Assembly (NCBI RefSeq): GCF_039529775.1
Contig: NZ_BAAANL010000005.1
Span: 248,001 to 312,000, forward strand
DNA from: Myceligenerans crystallogenes
GTDB lineage: Bacteria; Actinomycetota; Actinomycetes; Actinomycetales; Cellulomonadaceae
Direction of reading: 5' to 3'
DNA: 64,000 bases
Both the position numbers and the translations under genes were made by a program. This document shows positions 25,727 through 35,379 of the stretch, one piece after another. Within the stretch, counting starts at the first letter, position 1. Each line of letters begins with the position of its first letter. The notes beneath the pieces are model-generated. The model ran no database searches, had not been told where the DNA came from, and was given only the letters and a program-made list of their open reading frames with translations.

Positions 25727-27472
25727 TTATCTCCATGTGTCGTTCAGCGTCAGCGCTCCGCCGGAGCCGACCGTCGCCGTGCGATTGGCGCCGCTCTCCC
25801 AGATCACCGTGCCGTTGCCGTCGATCTTCACGTACTTGTACTCGAACGAGGTTCCCGCGGGCAGGTCGACGGTGCCCTTCCAGACCGGGTACGACGCCGC
25901 CGACAGCGCGACGCCGTTCGCCGGGGTCCAGTTGCCGAGCTCCGGCCGGTTGCCCACGAGGTACACGTTCTGGCCCCAGGTGGTCGTGGCGGTCACCGCG
26001 ACCGAGACGTCGGCGGACGCCGTCGGGGTGGGCGACGACGACGGCGTCGGACCGCCGCTGCCCGTCGCACCGATGTGCACGGCGAGCGCGCCGTAGGCCG
26101 GGAGCGTGGCGGTCAGCTGTCCGGAGCCGTTCACGGTGAGCTTCCTCGAGCAGTCGCCGGAGGCGACCACGTCGCAGTACGTGCCTTCCGGGAGCGAGGT
26201 CTGGTAGGTCCTCGTGACGGACGACCCCGTGTTGTTGATCGCGACGTGGCCCTCGCTGCCGCGGCCGTAGGAGATGTGGTTGGCGCCGTCGTCCCACCAG
26301 TTGGTGACCGGCGTGCCGGTCACCTCGTTGCGGAAGCCGACCATGCCCTTGATCTCGGTCAGCCGCTGGGTGCAGGTGAACGCACCGTCACAGCTGGCGT
26401 CGGGCACGGTGGTGTTCGTCGAGCCCGGGACCCCGGCGTCCTTGTCCGTGAACTCGTAGCCGGAGTAGACCGTCGGCGAGCCGTACGGCCAGGACAGCAT
26501 GAACGTGTTGGCGAGCAGGTACTTGGCGCCCCACTTGTAGTTCATGGTCTCGCCGTTGCGCTCGGTGTCGTGGTTGTCCACGAACACGCCGGCGCTGCCC
26601 GAGGGCAGCTTGCCGTCGCCGATGTAGCGCAGGTTCTTGATCTGGCCGTCGAAGTCGCTCTTGAGCTGCCGGGCGTAGCTGAACTCGTGCACGTCGCCGC
26701 TGCCCGTGTACTCGGACGGCTGGATGGGCTCTCCGGCGGCCCCGATGACCTCGTGCACCCAGTAGGAGCCCGAGGTCTCGGCCTTGATCGCCGCGAGGTC
26801 GGTGGCCGGGATGTGCTTGGCGGCGTCGATCCGGAAACCGTCGACGCCCAGTGACCTCAGGTCGTCGAAGTAGTCCGCGAGCCTGCCGCGCACGTAGCTC
26901 GACCCGGTGCGCAGGTCCTGCAGGCTCACCAGGCGGCAGTTCTGCACCTGCCAGCGGTCGCCGTAGTCGGTGATGTCGGTCCTGCAGTCGTTGAAGTCGG
27001 CGGCGCCGTAGATCCCGGGGAACGAGTCCTGGCCGTAGCTGCTGCCCGCCACGCCGGAGCCGGAACCGGCGGCCGTGTGGTTGACGACGGCGTCCGCGAT
27101 GACGCCGACGCCCGCGTCGTGACAGGCGGTGACCATCGCGGCGAACTCGGCGCGCGTGCCGAGCTTGGACTCGATCCGGTAGGTCACCGGCTGGTACGAG
27201 GTCCACCACTGGGAACCGGTGACGTGCTCGTTCGGGGGCGAGACCTGCACGTAGGCGAAGCCCGCGGGCCCGATGGTGTTGGTGCACTCCGCGGCGACGG
27301 ACGTCCACGTCCACTGGAAGAGGTTGAGGATCACGTCCTTGCCGTCGCGGGGCGGCGTGCTGGCGGCGGCGCTGTCCGACGTGGTCAAGGACACGAGGCC
27401 GGCGGTCATCAGGGTCGCGAGAGCCGCGACCAAGGCTGTGAGCAGGGCGAACAACGGTGTTCGGCGCGTCAT
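25727..27472 (-). CDS. Secreted GH13 alpha-amylase with C-terminal CBM20
   Basis: The 581-residue protein has a signal peptide and an A/B-barrel beginning DVILNLFQWTWTSVAAECTNTIGPAGFAYVQVSPPNEH, typical of actinobacterial GH13 subfamily 32. The catalytic residues sit in GVDGFRIDAAKH (Asp), YWVHEVIG (Glu) and FVDNHDTERNG (Asp). After domain C and a short PTPSSSPTPTAS linker, a CBM20 starch-binding domain follows (VSVAVTATTTWGQNVYLVGNRPELGNW ... EYKYVKIDGNGTVIWESGANR). It cuts starch outside the cell and feeds MalEFG. AGGAGA precedes ATG 27472. It is controlled by the TTGCAAG sites at 27517-27546. Confidence 0.95.
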   Translation of the reverse strand: MTRRTPLFALLTALVAALATLMTAGLVSLTTSDSAAASTPPRDGKDVILNLFQWTWTSVAAECTNTIGPAGFAYVQVSPPNEHVTGSQWWTSYQPVTYRIESKLGTRAEFAAMVTACHDAGVGVIADAVVNHTAAGSGSGVAGSSYGQDSFPGIYGAADFNDCRTDITDYGDRWQVQNCRLVSLQDLRTGSSYVRGRLADYFDDLRSLGVDGFRIDAAKHIPATDLAAIKAETSGSYWVHEVIGAAGEPIQPSEYTGSGDVHEFSYARQLKSDFDGQIKNLRYIGDGKLPSGSAGVFVDNHDTERNGETMNYKWGAKYLLANTFMLSWPYGSPTVYSGYEFTDKDAGVPGSTNTTVPDASCDGAFTCTQRLTEIKGMVGFRNEVTGTPVTNWWDDGANHISYGRGSEGHVAINNTGSSVTRTYQTSLPEGTYCDVVASGDCSRKLTVNGSGQLTATLPAYGALAVHIGATGSGGPTPSSSPTPTASADVSVAVTATTTWGQNVYLVGNRPELGNWTPANGVALSAASYPVWKGTVDLPAGTSFEYKYVKIDGNGTVIWESGANRTATVGSGGALTLNDTWR

Positions 27473-27516
27473 TGCGTCTCCTGGGTGATTCGGTCGTGCT
27501 AGGGGGGTTGAATACT

Positions 27517-27546
27517 CTTGCAAGAAATTGCGAGCGCTCTTGCAAG
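27517..27546. promoter_or_regulatory. MalR-type double operator upstream of the amylase
   Basis: CTTGCAAG (27517-27524) is itself a palindrome and is followed by TTGCGAGCGCTCTTGCAA (27528-27545), an 18-bp inverted repeat with two mismatched pairs. The half-sites equal those upstream of malE. Confidence 0.75.
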
Positions 27547-27649
27547 ACGATACAGCCGGGCGACACGAATGAGAAGACCACACCGGACAGTCGTCCGGCA
27601 GGACGGAGATCACAGCGAGGACCGCCGAGGGTTTGGGAGAATGGGCCCC

Positions 27650-28876
27650 GTGACCGCCACGATCGAACGCACCGAACCGCACGCGCCCACCGGCACGGCG
27701 GCGCCGGCCCCTGTGCTGCCCCCGCTGCGGATCGGGCCGATCACGGTGCGTACGCCCGTGGTGCTCGCGCCGATGGCGGGCGTCACGAACACCGCTTTCC
27801 GCACGCTGTGCCGCGAGGCGGGCCGCAGCGGCGGCTTCGACCCGGGGCTGTACGTCGCGGAGATGGTCACTTCCCGCGCGCTGGTGGAACGCAACGAGGC
27901 CGCGCTGCGCATCGTCACGTTCGGCGAGGACGAGCAGCCGCGCTCGGCCCAGGTCTACGGCGTCGACCCGGCGACCGTGGGGGCCGCGGTCAGGCTCATC
28001 GCCGAGGAGGACCGCGCCGATCACGTCGACCTCAACTTCGGCTGCCCGGTCCCCAAGGTGACGCGCAAGGGCGGCGGCGCCGCCCTGCCGTGGAAGCGGC
28101 AGCTGTTCACCGACATCATCAGGGCCGCCGTCCGCGCCGCCGAGCCCCACGGGATCCCGGTCACGATCAAGATGCGCAAGGGCATCGACGACGATCACCT
28201 GACGTACCTGGAGGCCGGGAAGATCGCGGAGGGCCTCGGCGTCGCCGCCGTCGCCCTGCACGCGCGCACGGCCGCGCAGCACTACTCGGGCGTGGCGGAC
28301 TGGGAGGCGATCGCCCGGCTCAAGGAGACGGTCCGGACCGTGCCGGTGCTCGGCAACGGCGACATCTGGTCGGCCGAGGACGCCCTGGAGATGGTGCACC
28401 GCACCGGGGCCGACGGCGTCGTGGTGGGCCGGGGCTGCCAGGGCCGCCCCTGGTTGTTCGCCGATCTGGCCGCCGCCTTCAACGGCTCGGACGCGCGGAT
28501 CCGCCCGGGGCTGCGCGAGGTCGCCGACGTCGTGTACCGGCACGGCGAGCTGATGATCGACTACTACGACGGCGACGAGCAGCGCGGCGTGCGGGACCTG
28601 CGCAAGCACATGGGCTGGTACCTCAAGGGCTATCCGGCCGGCGGCGAGGCGCGCCACAACCTGGCCCGCGTCTCGACGCTCGCCGAGCTCCGCGAGCTCC
28701 TCGACGGGCTGGACCTCACGTTCGGTTACCCGGGCGAGGACGCCGAGGGCCAGCGCGGCCGTGCGGGCAGGCCGAAGAAGCCGCACCTCCCCCAGGGCTG
28801 GCTCGACTCCCGCGAGCTGAACGCCGAGTTCGAGGCCCGCCTGCGCGAGGCCGAGCTGAGCGTCAGCGGCGGCTGA
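27650..28876 (+). CDS. dusB: tRNA-dihydrouridine synthase
   Basis: The 408-residue FMN enzyme reduces uridines in the D-loop of tRNA. Family motifs are PVVLAPMAGVTNTAFRTLCREAG, YVAEMVTSRAL, DLNFGCPVPKVTRKGGGAALP (catalytic Cys in the GCP motif), VTIKMRKGIDD, ALHARTAAQHYSGVADW and VPVLGNGDIW. The length exceeds enterobacterial DusB because of a C-terminal extension rich in charged residues, as in other actinobacteria. GTG 27650 is preferred because GAGAAT lies seven bases upstream, mirroring the znuA promoter; ATG 27641 is possible. The last 14 bases overlap the convergent gene. Confidence 0.93.
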   Translation: MTATIERTEPHAPTGTAAPAPVLPPLRIGPITVRTPVVLAPMAGVTNTAFRTLCREAGRSGGFDPGLYVAEMVTSRALVERNEAALRIVTFGEDEQPRSAQVYGVDPATVGAAVRLIAEEDRADHVDLNFGCPVPKVTRKGGGAALPWKRQLFTDIIRAAVRAAEPHGIPVTIKMRKGIDDDHLTYLEAGKIAEGLGVAAVALHARTAAQHYSGVADWEAIARLKETVRTVPVLGNGDIWSAEDALEMVHRTGADGVVVGRGCQGRPWLFADLAAAFNGSDARIRPGLREVADVVYRHGELMIDYYDGDEQRGVRDLRKHMGWYLKGYPAGGEARHNLARVSTLAELRELLDGLDLTFGYPGEDAEGQRGRAGRPKKPHLPQGWLDSRELNAEFEARLREAELSVSGG

Positions 28877-29438
28877 CCGCATCGAGCACCGGCGTCCGGT
28901 TCCCGGTCCCGACGAGCAGCCACTCGTCCCCCACCGGCAGCGCGCGCCCGGTCAGCAGGGCGCCCGGCCGGATCCGGGCCGCGATCCTGTGGTGCATCGC
29001 CTCCCGCAGGACCAGCCGGTACACGCTGCCGTCCGCCAGGTTGCGCCCCGCGACCCGCCTGCCGGGTCCCGGGAACGTGAGGACCTCGAACGCGCCGAGG
29101 ATCCCGCCGTCCCGCCAGCGATCCAGGATCCGGTGCTCCGCGATCGTCAGGGAACGGGTGAAGTCGATGTAGCGCTCGGCGAGCGTCCGGCGCCCGGGAC
29201 CCCGGCGGTCGAAGAGCAGCGAGTCGACCGCGATCTCGTGGGCCCGCTCGTCGAGCGCCGCCGGCGGCCCGCACCGTGGCGGCCCGCACCGTGGCAGGCT
29301 GTCCTCGGGCGTCTCGAGCACCCCGAGCGCCCACTCCATCGCGTCCATGAACCGGTCCCGGAACCCGGAGGACACCACGTAGGCGTCGAGCCGGTCCTTG
29401 AGCTCCGCGGCCAGCCTCATCTGTGATTCAGCGTCCAT
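28863..29438 (-). CDS. Hypothetical protein
   Basis: The 191-residue soluble protein converges with dusB and overlaps its last 14 bases. It has an N-terminal helical part, a middle segment IAVDSLLFDRRGPGRRTLAERYIDF and a C-terminal beta-rich region (GAFEVLTFPGPGRRVAGRNLADGSVYRLVL). No catalytic motif is evident and I do not recognise the family. A perfect 15-base tandem duplication inside the gene repeats five residues (CGPPR). Confidence 0.6.
   Translation of the reverse strand: MDAESQMRLAAELKDRLDAYVVSSGFRDRFMDAMEWALGVLETPEDSLPRCGPPRCGPPAALDERAHEIAVDSLLFDRRGPGRRTLAERYIDFTRSLTIAEHRILDRWRDGGILGAFEVLTFPGPGRRVAGRNLADGSVYRLVLREAMHHRIAARIRPGALLTGRALPVGDEWLLVGTGNRTPVLDAVSRR
29263..29292. repeat. 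15-bp perfect tandem duplication inside the hypothetical gene
   Basis: GGCGGCCCGCACCGT occurs twice head to tail (29263-29277 and 29278-29292). It keeps the reading frame of the leftward gene and looks like a recent slippage event. Confidence 0.8.
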
Positions 29439-29705
29439 ACCCTCAATCCTCCGGCATCAACATCGTCAACCGGCACCTTTATCCACAGGTATATATCGAC
29501 AGGAGCCAGGCAACATCGCCGGGTGATCCTCGCACCACACCGGTCATACCATCCTGGCCTGCGGAAACGCTCCCGGCCACTCCCCTGGGGCCCCCATCGC
29601 GCTCCCTGCCCGCTCCCTCGACCAGGCATCGACGCCACCCCTCTCGGCATGGAAAGATTCTGGTGATATCACCGTGCGCCACAAGCGCCTAGGGAAAGGT
29701 GGGGC

Positions 29706-31172
29706 ATGTCCCAGGAGAAATTCCTTGGATCGTGGGAGTTGCGGGCCGCGTTCGCCCGGGCCCTCTCGGACATGTACGGGAAGGAGGTGCCCGCCTACAC
29801 CACGCTGCTGGAGGTGAGTCGCGAGGTCAACGCCGACTTCGTCGCCGCTCACGGGGCGGACGCCGAACGGCTCGGCTCGATCGACCGCGTGACCGCCGAG
29901 CGGCACGGCGCGATCCGGGTCGGGACCCCGGCCGAGATCTCGCAGGTCGCGCGGGTCTTCGGGGCGATGGGGATGCGTCCGGTGGGGTTCTACGATCTGC
30001 GCGACGCGTCGTCGTCGTCCGTCCCGGTGATCTCCACGGCGTTCCGGCCGGTGGACCGCGCGGAGCTGGCCCGGAACCCGTTCCGCGTGTTCACCTCGAT
30101 GCTCGTCCCGGGCGACCGGCGGTTCTTCACCCCGGACCAGGAGCGGCGCCTGGACGAGTTCCTCGCGGCGCGGGTGCTGTTCCCGCCGGAGCTCCTGCTG
30201 CTCGCCGACCGCGCCGCGGCCGAGGGCGGCCTGCCCGCGTCCGGCGCCGCCACGTTCCTGCTGCTCGCCACGAAGGCCTTCGAGCTGTCCCGGGAGCCTG
30301 TCGACCAGGCCTGGTACCGCGAGCTCGAGGCGGTCTCGGCCGTCGCCGCCGACATCGGCGGCGTCGCCTCCACGCACATCAACCACCTCACCCCGCGCGT
30401 CCTGGACATCGACGACCTCTACGCCCGCATGACCGCCCGCGGGATCACGATGATCCCCGCCGTCCAGGGCCCGCCGCGCTGGGACGGGCCGGACGTGCTC
30501 CTGCGCCAGACGTCGTTCCGCGCGCTCGCCGAACCGCGCACGTTCCGCACGGCCGGCGGTGAGATCGTCGAGGACGCCCTGCGCGTCCGGTTCGGCGAGG
30601 TCGAGGCACGGGGCATCGCGCTGACGCGCGACGGCCGTTCCGCGTACGACGCCGCCGTCGCCGAACTGGACGAGCGCGCCGCCGGGCTGGACGAGGCCGG
30701 GCGGCAGCGGATCGGGCGGGAGATCTGGGAACGGACGTTCCCCGCCACCGAGGCGGAGCTCGCCGCGCGAGGCCTGGGGTTCTTCACGTACGAGCTGGCG
30801 GACGACGACAGCCACGACGCACCTCCGAGCGGGCCCGGGCCAGTCGCCGGCCCGGGCCGCACGCCGGCTCCCGGCGCAGAGACCGGGACGGACCACGGTT
30901 CCCCGCGGCCGGGCCGGGCTCCCCGGGTGGTGCGCGCGCCGGTCGTGTACGAGGACTTCCTGCCTCGTTCCGCCGCGGGGATCTTCCAGTCGAACCTCTC
31001 CGACGAGGGGGCCAAGGATTCCGCGCAGGCGGGCGCCGAACGCGACGCGGACTGGATGGAGGGAGCGCTCGGCCGCGAGCTCGCCGATCCGTTCGAGCTC
31101 TACGCGCGCCAGGTCGACGAGTCCCGCGAGGCCGCGGCGGCAACGCTAGGCGTAGCCCCGCAAACACTCTGA
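29706..31172 (+). CDS. hglS: 2-oxoadipate dioxygenase/decarboxylase (DUF1338, HglS-like)
   Basis: The 488-residue protein shows the DUF1338/VOC metal-enzyme pattern: AERHGAIRVG (His67), GMRPVGFYDL, FTSML, ASTHINHLTPRVLDID (His224) and a Glu in VRFGEVEARGIALT (about 298-300). These places correspond to the two His and one Glu iron ligands of Pseudomonas HglS, which turns 2-oxoadipate into 2-hydroxyglutarate in lysine breakdown. A Pro/Gly-rich linker near residues 365-405 precedes the conserved C-terminal YEDFLPRSAAGIFQSNL. A lysine-pathway dehydrogenase follows on the same strand. GAAAGGTGGGG precedes ATG 29706. Confidence 0.85.
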   Translation: MSQEKFLGSWELRAAFARALSDMYGKEVPAYTTLLEVSREVNADFVAAHGADAERLGSIDRVTAERHGAIRVGTPAEISQVARVFGAMGMRPVGFYDLRDASSSSVPVISTAFRPVDRAELARNPFRVFTSMLVPGDRRFFTPDQERRLDEFLAARVLFPPELLLLADRAAAEGGLPASGAATFLLLATKAFELSREPVDQAWYRELEAVSAVAADIGGVASTHINHLTPRVLDIDDLYARMTARGITMIPAVQGPPRWDGPDVLLRQTSFRALAEPRTFRTAGGEIVEDALRVRFGEVEARGIALTRDGRSAYDAAVAELDERAAGLDEAGRQRIGREIWERTFPATEAELAARGLGFFTYELADDDSHDAPPSGPGPVAGPGRTPAPGAETGTDHGSPRPGRAPRVVRAPVVYEDFLPRSAAGIFQSNLSDEGAKDSAQAGAERDADWMEGALGRELADPFELYARQVDESREAAAATLGVAPQTL

Positions 31173-31364
31173 CAACACCACCGGCCGGACCATGGCCCAC
31201 GAGGTTTCGTTGCCGACCACGAGCTTTCCGCAGAGCCCACTCGGACGATGCTCGCCAAGCTCGTGGTCACCATCGGAACCTCGTGGTCGGCAGCCCGGCT
31301 CGCCCGGCGTCGTCGGGCCCGGCATTCTTCGAACAGGCACTTCTCGACACCCCGGAGGACGATC

Positions 31365-32990
31365 ATGACCGCCACCACCCCGGCGACCACCCTTTCCCCG
31401 CTCGCGGCGGAGCTGCGCGACGCGGCGCTGGGCGCGCTGCGGCGCCTCGGCGCCGCGACCGACGCGACGGTCTTCGCCGACACGACCGGCCCGGCCCGCC
31501 GGCGGCCGGACGAACCAGGCGACGACGCCGCTCCCGCCTCCGTGCCGCCCGCTCGGCTCGGAGTCGTGTCGCCGCTGTGCGGCGAGACCATCCTCGGCGT
31601 GCGGCGGGACGACGACGAGGCGACCCGGGACGCCGTCGGGCAGGCCGCCGACGCCTTCACCGCCTGGCGCTCCGTGCCCGCGCCCGTCCGCGGGCACGTG
31701 GTCAAGCGGTTCGGCGAGCTGCTCGCCGAGCACAAGGCGGACCTCGCCGAGCTGGTGACGATCGAGGCCGGGAAGATCACCAGCGAGGCCCTCGGCGAGG
31801 TGCAGGAGATGATCGACATCTGCGACTACGCGGTCGGGCTGTCGCGGTCGATCGGCGGGCGCACCATCCCGTCCGAGCGGCCCGGTCACCGGCTGATGGA
31901 GACGTGGCACCCGCTCGGGGTGGTCGGCGTGATCAGCGCGTTCAACTTCCCCGTCGCGGTGTGGGCGTGGAACACGGCCGTGGCGCTCGTGTGCGGTGAC
32001 ACGGTGGTGTGGAAGCCGAGCGAGAAGACGCCGCTGTCGGCGATCGGCGCGCACGCGCTGCTGGCCCGGGCGCTGACCGAGGCCGGGTACGCGCCCGGGA
32101 TCTCGGGCCTCGTGCTCGGCGAGCGCGACGCCGGCGAGGCGCTCGTGGCCGACACGCGGGTCGCGCTGCTGTCGGCGACCGGGTCGGAGCGGATGGGTGC
32201 GCAGGTCGCGCCCGTCGTGGCCGCGCGCATGGGGCGGTACCTGCTGGAGCTCGGCGGGAACAACGCGGCGATCGTGGCGCCGTCGGCCGACCTCGACCTG
32301 GTGACGCGCGGCGTGGTCTTCGCCGCGGCCGGGACGGCCGGGCAGCGCTGCACCACCCTGCGCCGGCTGGTCGTGCACGCGTCGGTCGTGGACGACGTCG
32401 TGGCGCGGCTGGTCCGGGCGTACGCGGGCCTGCCGATCGGCGACCCGCGGGGCGAGGGCACGCTCGTGGGGCCGCTGATCGAGGCGGGCTCGGCCGAGCG
32501 GATGGCGGCGTCGCTCGCGGAGGCGCGCGCCGACGGCGGCGAGGTGCTCGCCGGTGGTGAGCGGGTCTCCGTGGACGGGGCGCCCGACGCCGCCTACGTG
32601 TCCCCGGCGATCGTGCGGATGCCGGCCCAGACCGCCGTGGTGCGGCGCGAGACCTTCGCGCCGATCCTGTACGTCCTGACCTACGAGGACCTGGACGACG
32701 CGATCGCGACCCACAACGCCGTGCCACAGGGTCTGTCCAGCGCGATCTTCACGCTGGACGCCCGGGAGGCGGAGCGGTTCGTGTCCGAGGCCGGGTCGGA
32801 CTGCGGGATCGCCAACGTCAACATCGGGACGTCCGGCGCGGAGATCGGCGGGGCGTTCGGCGGGGAGAAGTCCACCGGCGGCGGGCGCGAGTCCGGGTCC
32901 GACGCGTGGAAGCAGTACATGCGCCGCGCGACGAACACGATCAACTACTCGACGGAGCTGCCGCTGGCGCAGGGGGTCAACTTCGGCTGA
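31365..32990 (+). CDS. Aldehyde dehydrogenase, ALDH7 family (aminoadipate-semialdehyde / piperideine-6-carboxylate dehydrogenase)
   Basis: The 541-residue enzyme has the ALDH7 (antiquitin) hallmarks: SAFNFPVAVWAWNTAVALVCGD, LLELGGNNAAIVAP (Glu base), GTAGQRCTTLRRLVVH (catalytic Cys) and the long signature GGEKSTGGGRESGSDAWKQYMRR, ending NYSTELPLAQGVNFG. ALDH7 proteins oxidise alpha-aminoadipate semialdehyde to aminoadipate in lysine catabolism, one transamination before the substrate of the HglS-like gene just upstream. An N-terminal extension of about 50 residues (PARRRPDEPGDDAAP) is longer than usual. GGAGGA precedes ATG 31365. Confidence 0.9.
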   Translation: MTATTPATTLSPLAAELRDAALGALRRLGAATDATVFADTTGPARRRPDEPGDDAAPASVPPARLGVVSPLCGETILGVRRDDDEATRDAVGQAADAFTAWRSVPAPVRGHVVKRFGELLAEHKADLAELVTIEAGKITSEALGEVQEMIDICDYAVGLSRSIGGRTIPSERPGHRLMETWHPLGVVGVISAFNFPVAVWAWNTAVALVCGDTVVWKPSEKTPLSAIGAHALLARALTEAGYAPGISGLVLGERDAGEALVADTRVALLSATGSERMGAQVAPVVAARMGRYLLELGGNNAAIVAPSADLDLVTRGVVFAAAGTAGQRCTTLRRLVVHASVVDDVVARLVRAYAGLPIGDPRGEGTLVGPLIEAGSAERMAASLAEARADGGEVLAGGERVSVDGAPDAAYVSPAIVRMPAQTAVVRRETFAPILYVLTYEDLDDAIATHNAVPQGLSSAIFTLDAREAERFVSEAGSDCGIANVNIGTSGAEIGGAFGGEKSTGGGRESGSDAWKQYMRRATNTINYSTELPLAQGVNFG

Positions 32991-33081
32991 GCGTCAGGCG
33001 GGGCGCCCGGCGGGGTGGTGGGGTTCCGGGGAAGCCACCGCCTCGTCGGGGCCGGCCGACGGCGGTCGCTCGCCGGCGGTT

Positions 33082-33123
33082 GCTCGCCGGCCGGGGCTCG
33101 CCGGCCGGGGCTCGCCGGCCGGC
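33082..33123. repeat. Three 14-bp tandem repeats between convergent genes
   Basis: GCTCGCCGGCCGGG occurs at 33082-33095, 33096-33109 and, with one change, 33110-33123. It lies in the gap between the dehydrogenase (ends 32990) and kinase (ends 33134) genes. Each unit contains GCCGGC, so several overlapping hairpins are possible, perhaps serving as a terminator. Confidence 0.7.
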
Positions 33124-33133
33124 GACGGGCCGG

Positions 33134-35020
<1,887 letters not shown>

Positions 35021-35209
35021 GAACTCCTCGAACTGTTGAGTGCCCTGGGCGGACGTCGCGAGATCCCAGGTCGCTGGCCGAGGCTATCGGAATTGACCCG
35101 ATCTGTTCGAACCGGGTGCGGACACACGGGGCGTTTGTCCGGGTCGCGTGGCGTCCCGGACACGGAGTCCTCTACGCGGGAGTATCCGCGCGAGGTCGCG
35201 GCGAAGCGT

Positions 35210-35329
35210 CGCGGACGCTCCGCCGCGGACGCTCCGCCGCGGACGCTCCGGCGCGGTGCTCCGGCGCGGAGTTCCGGCGCGGTGCTCCGGCGCGGAGTTC
35301 CGGCGCGGTGCTCCGGCGCGGAGTTCCGG
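35210..35329. repeat. Nine-unit tandem repeat array in the 360-base gap upstream of the kinase
   Basis: Three 14-base units CGCGGACGCTCCGS are followed by six 13-base units alternating CGCGGTGCTCCGG and CGCGGAGTTCCGG (three pairs), covering 120 bases without interruption. The gap 35021-35379 holds no gene that I can support. The other strand is open across the array, but that frame has no start signal or homology. Confidence 0.9.
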
Positions 35330-35377
35330 CCGCATCCGCCACGCGGCGGCGGGCGGGCGCCCGGAACTCCGCGCCGG
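35313..35377 (-). terminator. 17-bp inverted repeat formed by the last repeat unit and an inverted copy
   Basis: CCGGCGCGGAGTTCCGG (35313-35329) is exactly complementary to CCGGAACTCCGCGCCGG (35361-35377), with a 31-base loop. It lies three bases past the galactanase stop, so in the leftward transcript it can act as terminator or 3' protective hairpin. Confidence 0.6.
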
Positions 35378-35379
35378 GC

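Noticed and set aside
31142..31364. Additional small gene between the dioxygenase and the dehydrogenase
   Set aside because: No start with a ribosome binding site and no coding-type codon bias were found in this gap; it is treated as a promoter or leader region.
35210..35329. CRISPR-like array
   Set aside because: Units are only 13-14 bases, directly adjacent without spacers, and no cas gene is present.
35021..35379. Minus-strand open frame across the repeat array as a repeat protein
   Set aside because: Changing unit lengths (14 then 13 bases) would shift the repeat in frame, and there is no start signal or recognisable protein repeat.
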